Positions 1 to 16,912 of a stretch of 64,000 bases of DNA are shown here, piece after piece. This stretch comes from Myxococcales bacterium (lineage in GTDB: Bacteria; Myxococcota_A; Polyangia; Polyangiales; Polyangiaceae). The stretch is from contig JANYHK010000131.1 of NCBI GenBank assembly GCA_025359105.1, forward strand, positions 1 to 64,000. Reading direction: 5' to 3'. The notes under the pieces were generated by a model. It did not search any database and was not told the origin of the DNA. It worked only from the letters and a program-made list of their open reading frames with translations. The first letter of the stretch is position 1; each line of letters opens with the position of its first letter. Made by a program: the position numbers and the translations under genes.

Positions 1-699
1 TTCCACGGCCTCGGCTCCAACGCCACCGAGCAGATCCTCCTCTCCGGCATGAACGGCAAGAGCGACAAGGAGTCCTTCATCGCCGTGCATCCCGAGGGGA
101 CCGGCGCCTCGCAGAGCTGGAACGCCGGCGCGTGCTGCGGGACCGCGGCGAGCGAGGCCGTCGACGACGTGGGACTCGTCGGCAAGATCATCGACGAGCT
201 GGAGGCCAAGCTCTGCGTCGACAGCCATCGCGTGTTCGCGACCGGCATGTCGAACGGCGGCTTCATCTCGCACCGTCTCGCGTGCGAGCTCTCGGACCGG
301 ATTGCCGCGGTAGCGCCCGTCGCCGGCGTGCTCGGCATCTCGACGTGCAACCCCACGCGCCCGATGTCCGTGTTCCAGTTCCACGGCACGCTCGACGGCC
401 TCGTGCCCTACGCCGGCAACCCATCGATGGGCTTCCCGTCGGTGATGCAGACGCTCTCGGCGTGGGCTGGCCGCAGCGGCTGCAACGTGATGCCCCGCGA
501 GACTTCGAAGAAGGGCGAGGTCACGTGCGTGACCTTCGACGGCTGCAAGAGCGGCGCAGAGGTCAACCTCTGCACCGCCGAGGGCGGCGGCCACACGTGG
601 CCGGGCGGAGTGCCGGTCCCGTCGCTCGGTCACACGACGACGGACATCGTCGCCACCGACGCGATGTGGGACTTCTTCGTGAAGCACCCCATGCGCTGA
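1..699 (+). CDS. Secreted PHB-depolymerase/LpqC-type esterase, 5' end missing
   Basis: The frame is open from the first base and ends with TGA, so the N-terminus, including any signal peptide, lies outside the window. The visible 232 residues match the LpqC/polyhydroxybutyrate depolymerase family (COG3509) of alpha/beta hydrolases. The oxyanion-region 'FHG' is at the very start, the nucleophile elbow is 'GMSNGG', the acid Asp sits in 'HGTLDGLVPY', and the catalytic His is in 'GGGHTWPGG'. Several Cys residues suggest an exported, disulfide-bonded enzyme. Members cleave short-chain polyesters or feruloyl/acetyl esters of plant polymers; the substrate cannot be told here. It converges on the dioxygenase gene with a 1-bp gap. 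Confidence 0.85.
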   Translation, partial: FHGLGSNATEQILLSGMNGKSDKESFIAVHPEGTGASQSWNAGACCGTAASEAVDDVGLVGKIIDELEAKLCVDSHRVFATGMSNGGFISHRLACELSDRIAAVAPVAGVLGISTCNPTRPMSVFQFHGTLDGLVPYAGNPSMGFPSVMQTLSAWAGRSGCNVMPRETSKKGEVTCVTFDGCKSGAEVNLCTAEGGGHTWPGGVPVPSLGHTTTDIVATDAMWDFFVKHPMR

Positions 700-700
700 G

Positions 701-1537
701 CTACTTCGCGTCGACGTCGCGGTCGACGTCGCGGTCGCGGTCGCGATCGGAGGGCTTCACGAAGACCCGCACGAACGAACGCGGGGCGCGCTTCTTCCGC
801 ACGCACTTCGTGGCGGCGTTCATGTAGCAGACGGAGAACGCGCGGCGCGGGCGGCCGGTGCGGTTCAGTCCCGAGCGGTGCCAGACGTGGTTGTGGATGA
901 TCAGGACGTCGCCCGCGCGCGCCGGCACGTGCACGAGGTCGGCTTCGCCGCGCGCCGCGACGTGCTCGGGCGGGACCACCCCGCCGAGCGGCGTGGCGAG
1001 CCCCTTCTCGTGCGTGCCGGGGAGAAACTCCACGCACCCCGCCTCCTCGGGCGCGTCGTCGAGCGCCGTCCAGATCTGCAGCTCGGGCGGCACGTCGAGG
1101 CCCCAGAAGCGCCCGCCGTCCTGGTGCCAGGGGAGGTTCGAGCCGCCGTGGCTCGACTTGTTCATGAGGAACGCGCGGTAGATGGAGACCTCGTTGCCGA
1201 TGACCGCGTGGGCGACGCGCGCGAAGACCGGGTTGTTCAGGAATGCCCAGTAGACCGGGTCCTTCTCGAGCTTCTCGATCTTGCGGTAGTTGAGCGTCGG
1301 CCCCTGCCAGCCCTTGCCGTACTCCAGGTCGTCGTAGTTGTTGGACTCGGTGTCGCGCTGGAAGAAGAGCCCCTCGTACGAGAGGCGCCCGAGCATCATC
1401 TGATCGGCGCGGCTGCGGAGCTCCGCCAGCACGTCGTCCGACGCGACGCGGCCGATGCGCGCGAAGCCGCGGGCGCGGTATTCGCGGATCGCCGCCTCGA
1501 GATCGAGATCGCCTGCGCCGGGCTCGAGCACGTTCAC
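701..1537 (-). CDS. Phytanoyl-CoA dioxygenase (PhyH) family Fe(II)/2-oxoglutarate oxygenase
   Basis: A 278-residue protein with the PhyH fold signature. The iron ligands appear to be H138 and D140 in 'LPWHQDGG' and H220 in 'VWHRSGLN'; R232 would hold 2-oxoglutarate. I chose the GTG at 1537 because it overlaps the TGA of the upstream aldo/keto reductase as GTGA, a typical coupling overlap; longer frames have no upstream homology. Family members hydroxylate small molecules or side chains in secondary metabolism and lipid breakdown; the substrate is unknown. The C-terminal tail is an odd run of alternating Asp and Arg encoded by a hexanucleotide-like repeat. The gene probably forms an operon with the reductase. 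Confidence 0.85.
   Translation of the reverse strand: MNVLEPGAGDLDLEAAIREYRARGFARIGRVASDDVLAELRSRADQMMLGRLSYEGLFFQRDTESNNYDDLEYGKGWQGPTLNYRKIEKLEKDPVYWAFLNNPVFARVAHAVIGNEVSIYRAFLMNKSSHGGSNLPWHQDGGRFWGLDVPPELQIWTALDDAPEEAGCVEFLPGTHEKGLATPLGGVVPPEHVAARGEADLVHVPARAGDVLIIHNHVWHRSGLNRTGRPRRAFSVCYMNAATKCVRKKRAPRSFVRVFVKPSDRDRDRDVDRDVDAK
708..748. repeat. Short GTCGCG/GTCGAC tandem repeat
   Basis: About 40 bases built from alternating GTCGCG and GTCGAC units at the very 3' end of the dioxygenase gene. On the minus strand it encodes the Arg/Asp alternation at residues 264-276. Repeats of this kind can change length by slippage, here in multiples of two residues and without a frameshift. Confidence 0.7.
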
Positions 1538-2493
1538 CTCGCGTACGTCACGTCGGTACCGGCCCAGTCGCGGCAGAGCGCGTCGATGCGATCCCGTGTC
1601 GCTTGCGGCAGCGTCGCTTGGCACGCGTCGATGCCGGCGGTGAGGTGCTCTACGCTCGCCGGCCCGAGGAGGATCGCGTCGACCCCCGCGCGCCCCGCGA
1701 CCCACGCGTGCGCGAGCGTGACGAGGCTCACCCCCGCCTCCTTCGCCACGTCGGCAAGCTGCGCGACGCGCTCGAACGTCGCGTCGTTCCAGTAGCGGTT
1801 CTGGTAGAGGCGGTTGCCGTCGAAGCGCGTGCCTTTCTGCGAGGCGTCCTTCGCGTGCTTACCCGACAGGATGCCTCCGGCGAGCGGGTTGTAGACGGTC
1901 GTAGCGATAGGATGCTTCCGGGTGAACTTGAAGTACTCGACGTCGAGCTGGCGGACGAGGACGTTGTAGATCTGCTGCGACATCACCGGGCGCGGCATCT
2001 TGCGCGCGTCGGCGAGCGTCATCATCTCGAGGATTTGCCACGAGGCGTAGTTCGAGACGCCCCAGTGCAGGATCTTCTTCTTCTCGAGCAGAAGGGAGAT
2101 CGCGTCGAGCGACTCTTCGATCGGCGTGGCGTGGTCGGGGACGTGGAGGTAGTAGAGGTCGAGACGGTCGGTCGCGAGGCGCGTGAGGCTGGCGTCGCAC
2201 GCGGCGAGGATGCGCGCGCGGCCGAGCCCCTCGGGCTTTCCGTCGACGCGGCCGAAGCCGACCTTGGTCGCCACGACGGCGCGGTCGCGATCCTTGCCGA
2301 GCGCGCGGCCGAGGATGCGCTCGCTCTCGCCGTCGACGTAGGCGTTCGCGGTGTCGAAGAACGTGACACCCCGCTCGAGCGCGGTCCGGACGATGCGCGC
2401 CGACTCCGGCTCAGCCGTTCGTTTGCCGAAGTTCATCGTCCCGACGTGAAGGCACGGCGGCTCGCCCGGCTGCCTGAGGGTCCACCAACTCAT
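1534..2493 (-). CDS. Aldo/keto reductase
   Basis: A 319-residue NAD(P)H-dependent oxidoreductase with the (beta/alpha)8 aldo/keto reductase fold. The catalytic tetrad is visible as D47 ('TFFDTANAY'), Y52, K77 ('VATKVGF') and H117 ('YYLHVPD'). The family reduces aldehydes and ketones, and this subgroup (like YajO/YhdN) often has unknown substrates. The ATG at 2493 is the only sensible start; it lies 27 bp from the divergent phosphofructokinase start. Its stop overlaps the dioxygenase start, so the two are probably made together. A TAACAG box ends 8 nt before the ATG. Confidence 0.88.
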   Translation of the reverse strand: MSWWTLRQPGEPPCLHVGTMNFGKRTAEPESARIVRTALERGVTFFDTANAYVDGESERILGRALGKDRDRAVVATKVGFGRVDGKPEGLGRARILAACDASLTRLATDRLDLYYLHVPDHATPIEESLDAISLLLEKKKILHWGVSNYASWQILEMMTLADARKMPRPVMSQQIYNVLVRQLDVEYFKFTRKHPIATTVYNPLAGGILSGKHAKDASQKGTRFDGNRLYQNRYWNDATFERVAQLADVAKEAGVSLVTLAHAWVAGRAGVDAILLGPASVEHLTAGIDACQATLPQATRDRIDALCRDWAGTDVTYAR

Positions 2494-2501
2494 GACCCTT
2501 G

Positions 2502-2511
2502 CTGTTACAAT
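2502..2511. promoter_or_regulatory. Overlapping divergent -10 boxes (aldo/keto reductase and phosphofructokinase)
   Basis: TACAAT at 2506-2511 reads toward the phosphofructokinase and ends 9 nt before its ATG. TAACAG on the other strand (2502-2507) reads toward the reductase and ends 8 nt before its ATG. The boxes share two base pairs inside a 27-bp gap. Neither start has a Shine-Dalgarno sequence, so both mRNAs may be leaderless. This is inferred from spacing only. Confidence 0.5.
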
Positions 2512-2520
2512 GACCCGCGG

Positions 2521-3807
2521 ATGTCCGAAAGCTCCAAGCTCGCGATTGTCGTCGGCGGTGGCCCCGCGCCTGGTATCAACAGCGTCATCGGCGCCGCCAC
2601 GATTCGCGCGTGCCTCTCCAACGTCGAGGTCCTCGGTATCCAGGACGGCTTCCGGTGGCTGATGGAGGGGGACACCTCGCACGTCACCCCGCTCACCATC
2701 GCCGACACCAGCCGCATCCACTTCCGCGGCGGCAGCCACCTCGGCATCGCGCGCGCAAACCCCACGAAGAACCCCGAGCACCTCGCGCGCACGCTGGAGT
2801 CGCTCGAGCGCCTCGGCGTCGGCAAGATCATCTCGATCGGCGGGGACGACACCTGCTTCACCGCGCATCGCCTGGCCGAGCTGAGCCGCGGCAAGCTGCG
2901 CGTCGTGCACGTCCCCAAGACGATCGACAACGATCTGGACCTGCCGCAGGACACCTACACCTTCGGATTTCAGACCGCGCGCCACATCGGCGTCGAGATC
3001 GTGAAAAACCTGATGGTGGACGCGAAGACGACGTCGCGCTGGTACTTCGTCGTCGCGATGGGGCGCAAGGCCGGGCACCTGGCGCTCGGGATCGGGAAGG
3101 CCGCAGGGGCGACGTTGACGCTGATCCCCGAAGAGTTCGGCAAGGAAGTCCGCCTCGCTACCGTGGTCGACATCCTCGCCGGCGCCATCGTGAAGCGACT
3201 CGCCCACGGGCGGACCGATGGCGTCGCCGTGCTCGCCGAGGGCATCGTCGAGCACCTGCCGGAGTCGGACCTCGCGTCCCTCGCCAACGTGGAGCGCGAT
3301 GAGCACGACCACGTTCGCCTCGCCGAGATCAACTTCGGCGACATCTTGAAGGTCGAGGTCCAGAAGCGCCTGGCGGTGCTGAAGATCAAGACCACGATCG
3401 CGACGAAGAACATCGGCTACGAGGTCCGCTGCGCCGATCCGATCCCCTTCGACATGGAGTACACGCGCGACCTCGGCTACTGCGCGGCGCGCTACGTCAT
3501 CGAGGGGGGCCACTCCGCCCTCATCTCGATCCAGCGCGGGCTCTTCAAGCCCATCCCGTTCGCCGACATCATGGACCCGCAGACCGGGCGAATGAAGGTG
3601 CGCATGGTCGACATCGAGAGCGATCGCTACAAGATCGCGCGTACCTACATGTTGCGGCTCAAGCCCGAGGACTTCGACGACGCGCACGAGCTCGCGCGCC
3701 TCGCGACGACGGCGGGGCTGACGCCCGAGGCGTTCCGCGACGCGTTCGGTGCGCTCGTGGCGACCGAGCCGCGGCCCGTGTCGATGCACGTGCCGGCTGC
3801 TGTTTAG
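2521..3807 (+). CDS. pfp: 6-phosphofructokinase, pyrophosphate-dependent type
   Basis: A 428-residue phosphofructokinase that converts fructose 6-phosphate to the 1,6-bisphosphate in glycolysis. Two positions separate PPi-dependent from ATP-dependent enzymes, and both are of the PPi type here: 'GGDD' at 107-110 (ATP enzymes have GGDG) and Lys in 'PKTIDND' at 132-138 (ATP enzymes have Gly). The substrate motif 'MGRKAGH' is at 180-186. The reaction is then reversible and can also serve gluconeogenesis. The start is ATG 2521, preceded by TACAAT and no ribosome binding site. Phosphate-donor specificity is a family-based inference. Confidence 0.9.
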   Translation: MSESSKLAIVVGGGPAPGINSVIGAATIRACLSNVEVLGIQDGFRWLMEGDTSHVTPLTIADTSRIHFRGGSHLGIARANPTKNPEHLARTLESLERLGVGKIISIGGDDTCFTAHRLAELSRGKLRVVHVPKTIDNDLDLPQDTYTFGFQTARHIGVEIVKNLMVDAKTTSRWYFVVAMGRKAGHLALGIGKAAGATLTLIPEEFGKEVRLATVVDILAGAIVKRLAHGRTDGVAVLAEGIVEHLPESDLASLANVERDEHDHVRLAEINFGDILKVEVQKRLAVLKIKTTIATKNIGYEVRCADPIPFDMEYTRDLGYCAARYVIEGGHSALISIQRGLFKPIPFADIMDPQTGRMKVRMVDIESDRYKIARTYMLRLKPEDFDDAHELARLATTAGLTPEAFRDAFGALVATEPRPVSMHVPAAV

Positions 3808-3835
3808 GCACCTTCGGCGATCTCGCCCAGCTCGC

Positions 3836-5890
3836 CTATTTCTTGAAGAGCTTTCCGAACAGGCCACCACCCGTGTCCGGCGGCGGCTTCTTCCCGCCGG
3901 CCCGCGTCGACGGGTTGGAGGGCCCCGGCGGAGACGCCGACGGCTTGTTCTTGCGCATCGCGTAGAGGCGCATCTCACGCGTCGCGTCGATGTTGCGGGG
4001 GTTCAAGTCCACCGCTTGCTTGAAGTCCTTGTACGCGCCCTTCTCGTTGCCGAGGCGCTTGAAGAGCATCCCGCGGTAGAAATACGCGCGCTCGCACTTG
4101 GCGTTGAGCTTGAGCGCTCGGTCGAGCATCGCGACGCGCTTCTCGGTGGCGTCGGTGCCCAAGTTCTCCGGTTTCGCCGACTCGAGCCACGCGACGAGGG
4201 CGATGTAGTCGGCCTGCGCCGGATCGGCGTCGTAGGCGGCGCGCGCGAGCTCCTCGGCCTGGACGAGATCGTTGCGGCGAAGGCAGACCTCGGCCTTCTG
4301 GAAGTTGGTGGCTGCCTCGAGGATGCCTGCGATCTGCGCCTGGTCGTCGGGCGTCGCGCCGCCGTCCTTGATCAGGGTCATGTAGTGCGTGCGGCGCTCG
4401 GCGTCGGTGAGCGTCTGGTGGGCCTCGCTCAGGTGCGCGAACACCTTCGTGCACTGCTCGCGGACATCACGGATGGAAGGCGGCAAGCGATCGGGGTGCC
4501 AGACCTTGGCGAGCAGAAAGTAGGCCCTTTGGACGTCGTCGGTCGTCGCGTCGCGGGGGATGCCGAGCATCTGGAAGTAGTCCATGCGCGTGATCTCCTC
4601 CGCGCGCTGGAGGATCTTGGTGCGCTGCATGGCCAGCTCCGACGAGAGGTCGACGGGGAGGCGCTGCGAGCTCGGCGGGCCGTCGGCCGCCGCCATCGAG
4701 CCCGACGACGACGGAGCCGCGGGCATCCGCGCGGACTGGCGACCGGAGATGCGAGCGCCAGCTGGGATCTGCGTCGAGGGGCGTTGCGACGGCGGCGGGG
4801 GCGGAACGGATCCGTCGCCCATACCCGGCAGCACCGAGCCGGGCAGGGGCGGAGGAGGCACCGACGGCTCGAGCCCGCGCGTTGCCTCGGCGATCGCCGA
4901 CGCAATGTCCGTGACCGGCGCTGCCGGCGTGAGCATCGGGGCCGATGCGCGCGTGTCGCGGCGCACGACGCTCGCGGGCGCCGGCTCGTCGACGGCGACG
5001 CCGCCGGGGCGCGGCACCTGACGCGGCTGCAGCTGGACCCGCGCGACGGCGGCCTGCGATCCCGGCGGCGGCGGCGGCTGCGGAAAAGGGGGCGCCGGAA
5101 CGCTCCGGCGCCCGGGCGGCGGCATGCTCGCGGGATCCTCCGCGATGATCTCGAGCTGCTTGGCGATGAGCAGGCAGTAGATGAGGAGCTGTTTGACGCT
5201 CGGACCGATCGTGCCCGATGCGGTCATCTCGTAGATGCGACGCGGGCGCGGGCGGAGCAGCTCGACGAACTGCCGCTCGTCGGGCGACAGACCGAGGCGC
5301 TCGATCTGGGCGCTCGGCGCGACCCGGAGCGGGGCGCCGCCCACGCGCGAGAGCGCGGCATGCGCGTGGTCCCACGAAGGGGACTGCTTGATCGCGCCCC
5401 ACACGAGCGGAAGGGGATCGACCGTGACGAGATCGTCTGCGCCGTACGCGGCGAGCGCGTCGAACGCGTCGTAGTACGCGTACTGCGACTCGGCCGGCCA
5501 GTTGAAGAGGTACTCGAGCTTGTGCACCAGCTGACGACGCAGCCCCTCGAGCAGGCGCGGCACGTCGAGGATCCCGAGGCTCACGAGGAGCTGCCCGTGG
5601 AGCTGCCCTTGCCCGGGACGGAAATACTGCATCGACGCTTCGAGCTGCTCGCTCGAGACGATCCCCGTCTCGAGCAGCACGTTGCTGAGGTAGCTCGTCT
5701 GCTCGCTCGTGCGAACCTTCGAGGGGAACCCTTCGAGCACGAGGATCGTCGCGCGCTCGCCGTCGGGCGCCATCACCTCGATGCTGCCCGTCAGCTGCTT
5801 CTCCATGAGGTAGAGAAGCAAGTGCGGGAACGGCGTCTTCGCCAGCGTGCCGCTCGCGGTGGGCTGGGGCAGTTGGGCGCCGCTCGTCAT
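3836..5890 (-). CDS. PATAN (DUF4388)-J-domain-TPR protein
   Basis: A 684-residue cytoplasmic protein with three parts. Residues 12-125 form a PATAN/DUF4388-type domain ('SGTLAKTPFPHLLLYLMEKQ'), a family often found with receiver domains in Myxococcota. Residues 255-410 are a Pro/Ser-rich linker. Residues 437-505 are a DnaJ J-domain with an intact HPD (465-467), so it could stimulate an Hsp70 ATPase. The C-terminus holds TPR-like helices (about 520-650) and ends in a basic tail. The ATG at 5890 is chosen over longer frames because the homology starts right after it. A TAAATT box lies 13 nt before the start. The role is unknown; an adaptor that brings a client to DnaK is plausible. Confidence 0.8.
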   Translation of the reverse strand: MTSGAQLPQPTASGTLAKTPFPHLLLYLMEKQLTGSIEVMAPDGERATILVLEGFPSKVRTSEQTSYLSNVLLETGIVSSEQLEASMQYFRPGQGQLHGQLLVSLGILDVPRLLEGLRRQLVHKLEYLFNWPAESQYAYYDAFDALAAYGADDLVTVDPLPLVWGAIKQSPSWDHAHAALSRVGGAPLRVAPSAQIERLGLSPDERQFVELLRPRPRRIYEMTASGTIGPSVKQLLIYCLLIAKQLEIIAEDPASMPPPGRRSVPAPPFPQPPPPPGSQAAVARVQLQPRQVPRPGGVAVDEPAPASVVRRDTRASAPMLTPAAPVTDIASAIAEATRGLEPSVPPPPLPGSVLPGMGDGSVPPPPPSQRPSTQIPAGARISGRQSARMPAAPSSSGSMAAADGPPSSQRLPVDLSSELAMQRTKILQRAEEITRMDYFQMLGIPRDATTDDVQRAYFLLAKVWHPDRLPPSIRDVREQCTKVFAHLSEAHQTLTDAERRTHYMTLIKDGGATPDDQAQIAGILEAATNFQKAEVCLRRNDLVQAEELARAAYDADPAQADYIALVAWLESAKPENLGTDATEKRVAMLDRALKLNAKCERAYFYRGMLFKRLGNEKGAYKDFKQAVDLNPRNIDATREMRLYAMRKNKPSASPPGPSNPSTRAGGKKPPPDTGGGLFGKLFKK

Positions 5891-5973
5891 CGTGGACAGT
5901 CTCAATTTACACCCTTTTGCTCCAGCCAGAAGGGTCTCTCTGACAATCGCGACGCCGCGCGGGTCCGGCCCTG

Positions 5974-5979
5974 TACAAT
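5974..5979 (+). promoter_or_regulatory. TACAAT -10-like box 8 nt before a TTG start
   Basis: The box is followed by 8 nt and then TTG 5988, the start preferred for the large kinase gene. No ribosome binding site is present. The same arrangement precedes the phosphofructokinase and the membrane kinase at 34039. Confidence 0.45.
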
Positions 5980-5987
5980 CGGCGGGC

Positions 5988-10471
<4,484 letters not shown>

Positions 10472-10475
<4 letters not shown>

Positions 10476-11773
10476 TCCCGCAAGCCGCCCCAAGCTCGCC
10501 CGGTCGAAGGCGCCGCGTCGCGATGATCCTCTCGGGCGGCGGCGCCCGCGGCGCCTACGAGGTCGGCGTCCTCTGGTACATCTTCGACGAGCTGACCCGG
10601 CAGCGCGGAGCGCCGCCGAAGCTCGACATCCTGTGCGGCACGAGCGTCGGCGCGATCAACGCGTGCTTCCTCGCCGCGCACCTCACCGATCCGGTGCTCG
10701 GCGTGCGCCGCCTCGTCGATCTGTGGAGCGAGCTGCAGCTCACGAAGGTGCTCGGCTTCGGCGTGCGCCAGGTGGTATCCATTCCACGGATCTTGATGGG
10801 CGGCGGCATCGACGGCGCGGGCCTGTTCGACGTGCGGCCGATGGCCGATCTCGTCCAGCGCGAGATCAGCTGGCGCGCCGTCACGCGCTGCTTGCGGCGC
10901 CGCCAGCTCCGCGCGCTCAGCGTCTCGACGACCGAGGTCTCCACCGGCCGCACCGTCGTCTTCATGCAGACGTCGCCGGACACCGACATCCCGGCGACCG
11001 CGCCGCCGCGCACGCTCTTTCGTCAGGCCCACATCGGCCCGCACCACGCCCTGGCGAGCGCCGCGATCCCGCTCCTCTTTCCCCCGGTGCGCATCGAGGA
11101 CGAGCTCTACCTCGACGGCGGTCTTCGCCAGAACACCCCGATCGCGCCGGCGCTGCGCCTCGGCGCGACCCACATCTTCGCCATCGGCAGCTCGCGCGAG
11201 GTGAAGGGGGTCGTGTCGCGCGAGGGGGGCCACCACAACCCGAAGGCGCCCGGCGCGGCGTTCCTGCTCGGCAAGGTGCTGAACGCGTTCCTCCTCGACC
11301 ACGTCGACGTCGACATCGAGCTGCTCACGCGCCTGAACCACGTCCTCGCGGACGGCTCCACCGCCTACGGCGACGAGTTCACCGCACAGATGAGCCACCA
11401 CGCCAAGAAGCGCGGCGCGCAGGAGTACCGCTTCGTCCACAACCTCGCGGTCCGTCCGAGCGAGGACATCGGCGAGCTCGCGAGCGCCCACGTCCGCCGC
11501 GGGCGCTTCATGGGGGATCCTATGGTCACCAAGCGCCTCTTCCACCTGCTCGACATCGGCGTCGGCGACGAGGCCGACCTCGCGAGCTACCTGCTCTTCG
11601 ACGGCCAGTTCTGCCGGCAGCTCATCGAGATGGGCCGCGCCGACGCGAAGGCACGCCGCGACGATCTGCTGAAGTTCTTCGGCGACGCGGCGGAGGACGG
11701 CGGCGATCCCACCGACGAGGACCTGGGGGCCAGCGGCTCGTGGGAAAAGCGGTCGAATCCTTACGGAACCTAG
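10472..11773 (+). CDS. Patatin-like phospholipase
   Basis: A 433-residue patatin-family lipid acyl hydrolase. The Ser-Asp dyad is visible: S58 in 'GTSVGA' (GxSxG) and an Asp near 215 in 'DGG'. The oxyanion loop is 'GGGARGAYE' (22-30). The first residues are basic and no signal peptide is seen, so it is probably cytosolic or membrane-associated. The ATG lies inside the kinase stop region (ATGA), which implies co-translation with the upstream kinase/ATPase. It may therefore be an output of, or a target for, that regulator. The lipid substrate is unknown. Confidence 0.88.
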
Positions 11774-11806
11774 AAGGTTGATGCCGCATCCAAACCCAGT
11801 GGCGTC

Positions 11807-12334
11807 ATGAAACCCCCGCTTTTGCTGGCCCTCGCGCTCTTGGCGCTTGCGGCGTGCGACAAGAAGCAGGCGACGACGCAAGCAGCGGCCGGAGCGACCG
11901 GCGCATCCGCTGCAGCGACGACGACGGCGACGGCCGACCCGCAGCGCGGCCGGGTGCTCATTCCCAACGTCGTCGTGGCCAGCAAAGGCACCACCAAGGT
12001 GCACGTCGCTTGGAAGCTGCCCGCGGGCACCGGCGTCAACGACGGCGCTCCCTTTCGCGTTCGCTGGACGTCGAGCGACGGCCTCGAGCACGCGCCGGAG
12101 GACATGCGCGCAAAGGGCGGTGACGTCGCCCAGGGCTTCGACGTCGCGGTCACGCCGACGACGGGCACGCCAACCGCGCAGCTCGCCGGCGACGTGGACG
12201 TCGTCGTATGCGACGTCGCAACGCACCGCGTCTGCGTACCGATCACGCGCCGCATCGAAATGACCTTCCTCACCGAAGGCACCTCCACCTCCGCCGAAGT
12301 CACCGTCCCCCTCCCAGAAGCCCGCCCCCAATAA
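11807..12334 (+). CDS. Putative lipoprotein of unknown function
   Basis: A 175-residue protein with a clear lipoprotein signal: a short basic start, a Leu/Ala-rich core and the lipobox 'LALAAC' with Cys at 18. A Thr/Ala-rich linker follows, then a domain of about 125 residues that looks beta-rich and holds one Cys pair ('VVVCDVATHRVC'). I do not recognise the family. It begins 33 bp after the patatin gene. No good ribosome binding site or TANNNT box lies close to the ATG. Confidence 0.7.
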   Translation: MKPPLLLALALLALAACDKKQATTQAAAGATGASAAATTTATADPQRGRVLIPNVVVASKGTTKVHVAWKLPAGTGVNDGAPFRVRWTSSDGLEHAPEDMRAKGGDVAQGFDVAVTPTTGTPTAQLAGDVDVVVCDVATHRVCVPITRRIEMTFLTEGTSTSAEVTVPLPEARPQ

Positions 12335-12360
12335 GAATTGCGCCCGCCGATTGCGCGCTC

Positions 12361-12911
12361 CTAGAACGAATAGCCGACGCTGGCGCCGCCCCACGGCAAG
12401 AAGCCTTTCGGGGAACGCAGGAGGGGCGTGAAGCCGGCGCCGAAGGTGACGCCGCGCTCCTCGGGCATGTAGCGGTAGCCGATGACGCCGCTCGCCGCGA
12501 TGCCCAGGCCCACGCCGGGCCCTTCGAACTTCGTCCCGGTCGCGTCGGAGCTCGCCGAGAAGTAGATCACCGTCGCGCCGAGACCGAGCTCGAGCTTGTG
12601 CCTCGGCGGACCGATGTAATAGCTGACGAGGAGCGGCAAGGTGGCGAGCAGCAGGTTGCCGCTCCCGTCGGCGCGCGAGACCTTGTACGTGATGAAGCTC
12701 GCGCCGGCGCGAAGGCCGAGCGGAATGCTCGAGAGCATCCGCTGGTAGTTGATGGAGTAGAGGATGCCGCTCCCGAGCGCCTCGAAGAAGATCGCGTTCG
12801 GCGCGACGCGCTCGGCGGGCGCGACCGGGGGCGCGGGCTCTGCCGCAGCGGGCGGCGGCTCGGCCTGCGTCTGCGTCGCCGGCGCGACGATGGGTGCGGG
12901 CTCTGCGGCGG

Positions 12912-12915
<4 letters not shown>
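12361..12915 (-). CDS. Outer-membrane beta-barrel-like protein
   Basis: A 184-residue protein whose C-terminal 130 residues alternate polar and hydrophobic residues with many Gly and Tyr and end in '...GGASVGYSF'. The terminal Phe is typical of outer-membrane barrels. The first 45 residues are Pro/Ala/Glu-rich, and no classical signal peptide is seen from the chosen ATG. That is odd for a barrel: either the start is wrong or export differs. The ATG overlaps the TGA of the upstream lipoprotein gene as ATGA, which supports this start. The function is unknown. Confidence 0.6.
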
Positions 12916-16902
<3,987 letters not shown>

Positions 16903-16912
16903 CTCGCTCGGC

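Noticed and set aside
5847-5987. ATG 5847 as the start of the large kinase
   Set aside because: It would overlap the divergent PATAN-J start and add about 47 residues without kinase-like sequence; the TACAAT box favours 5988, though this is not certain.
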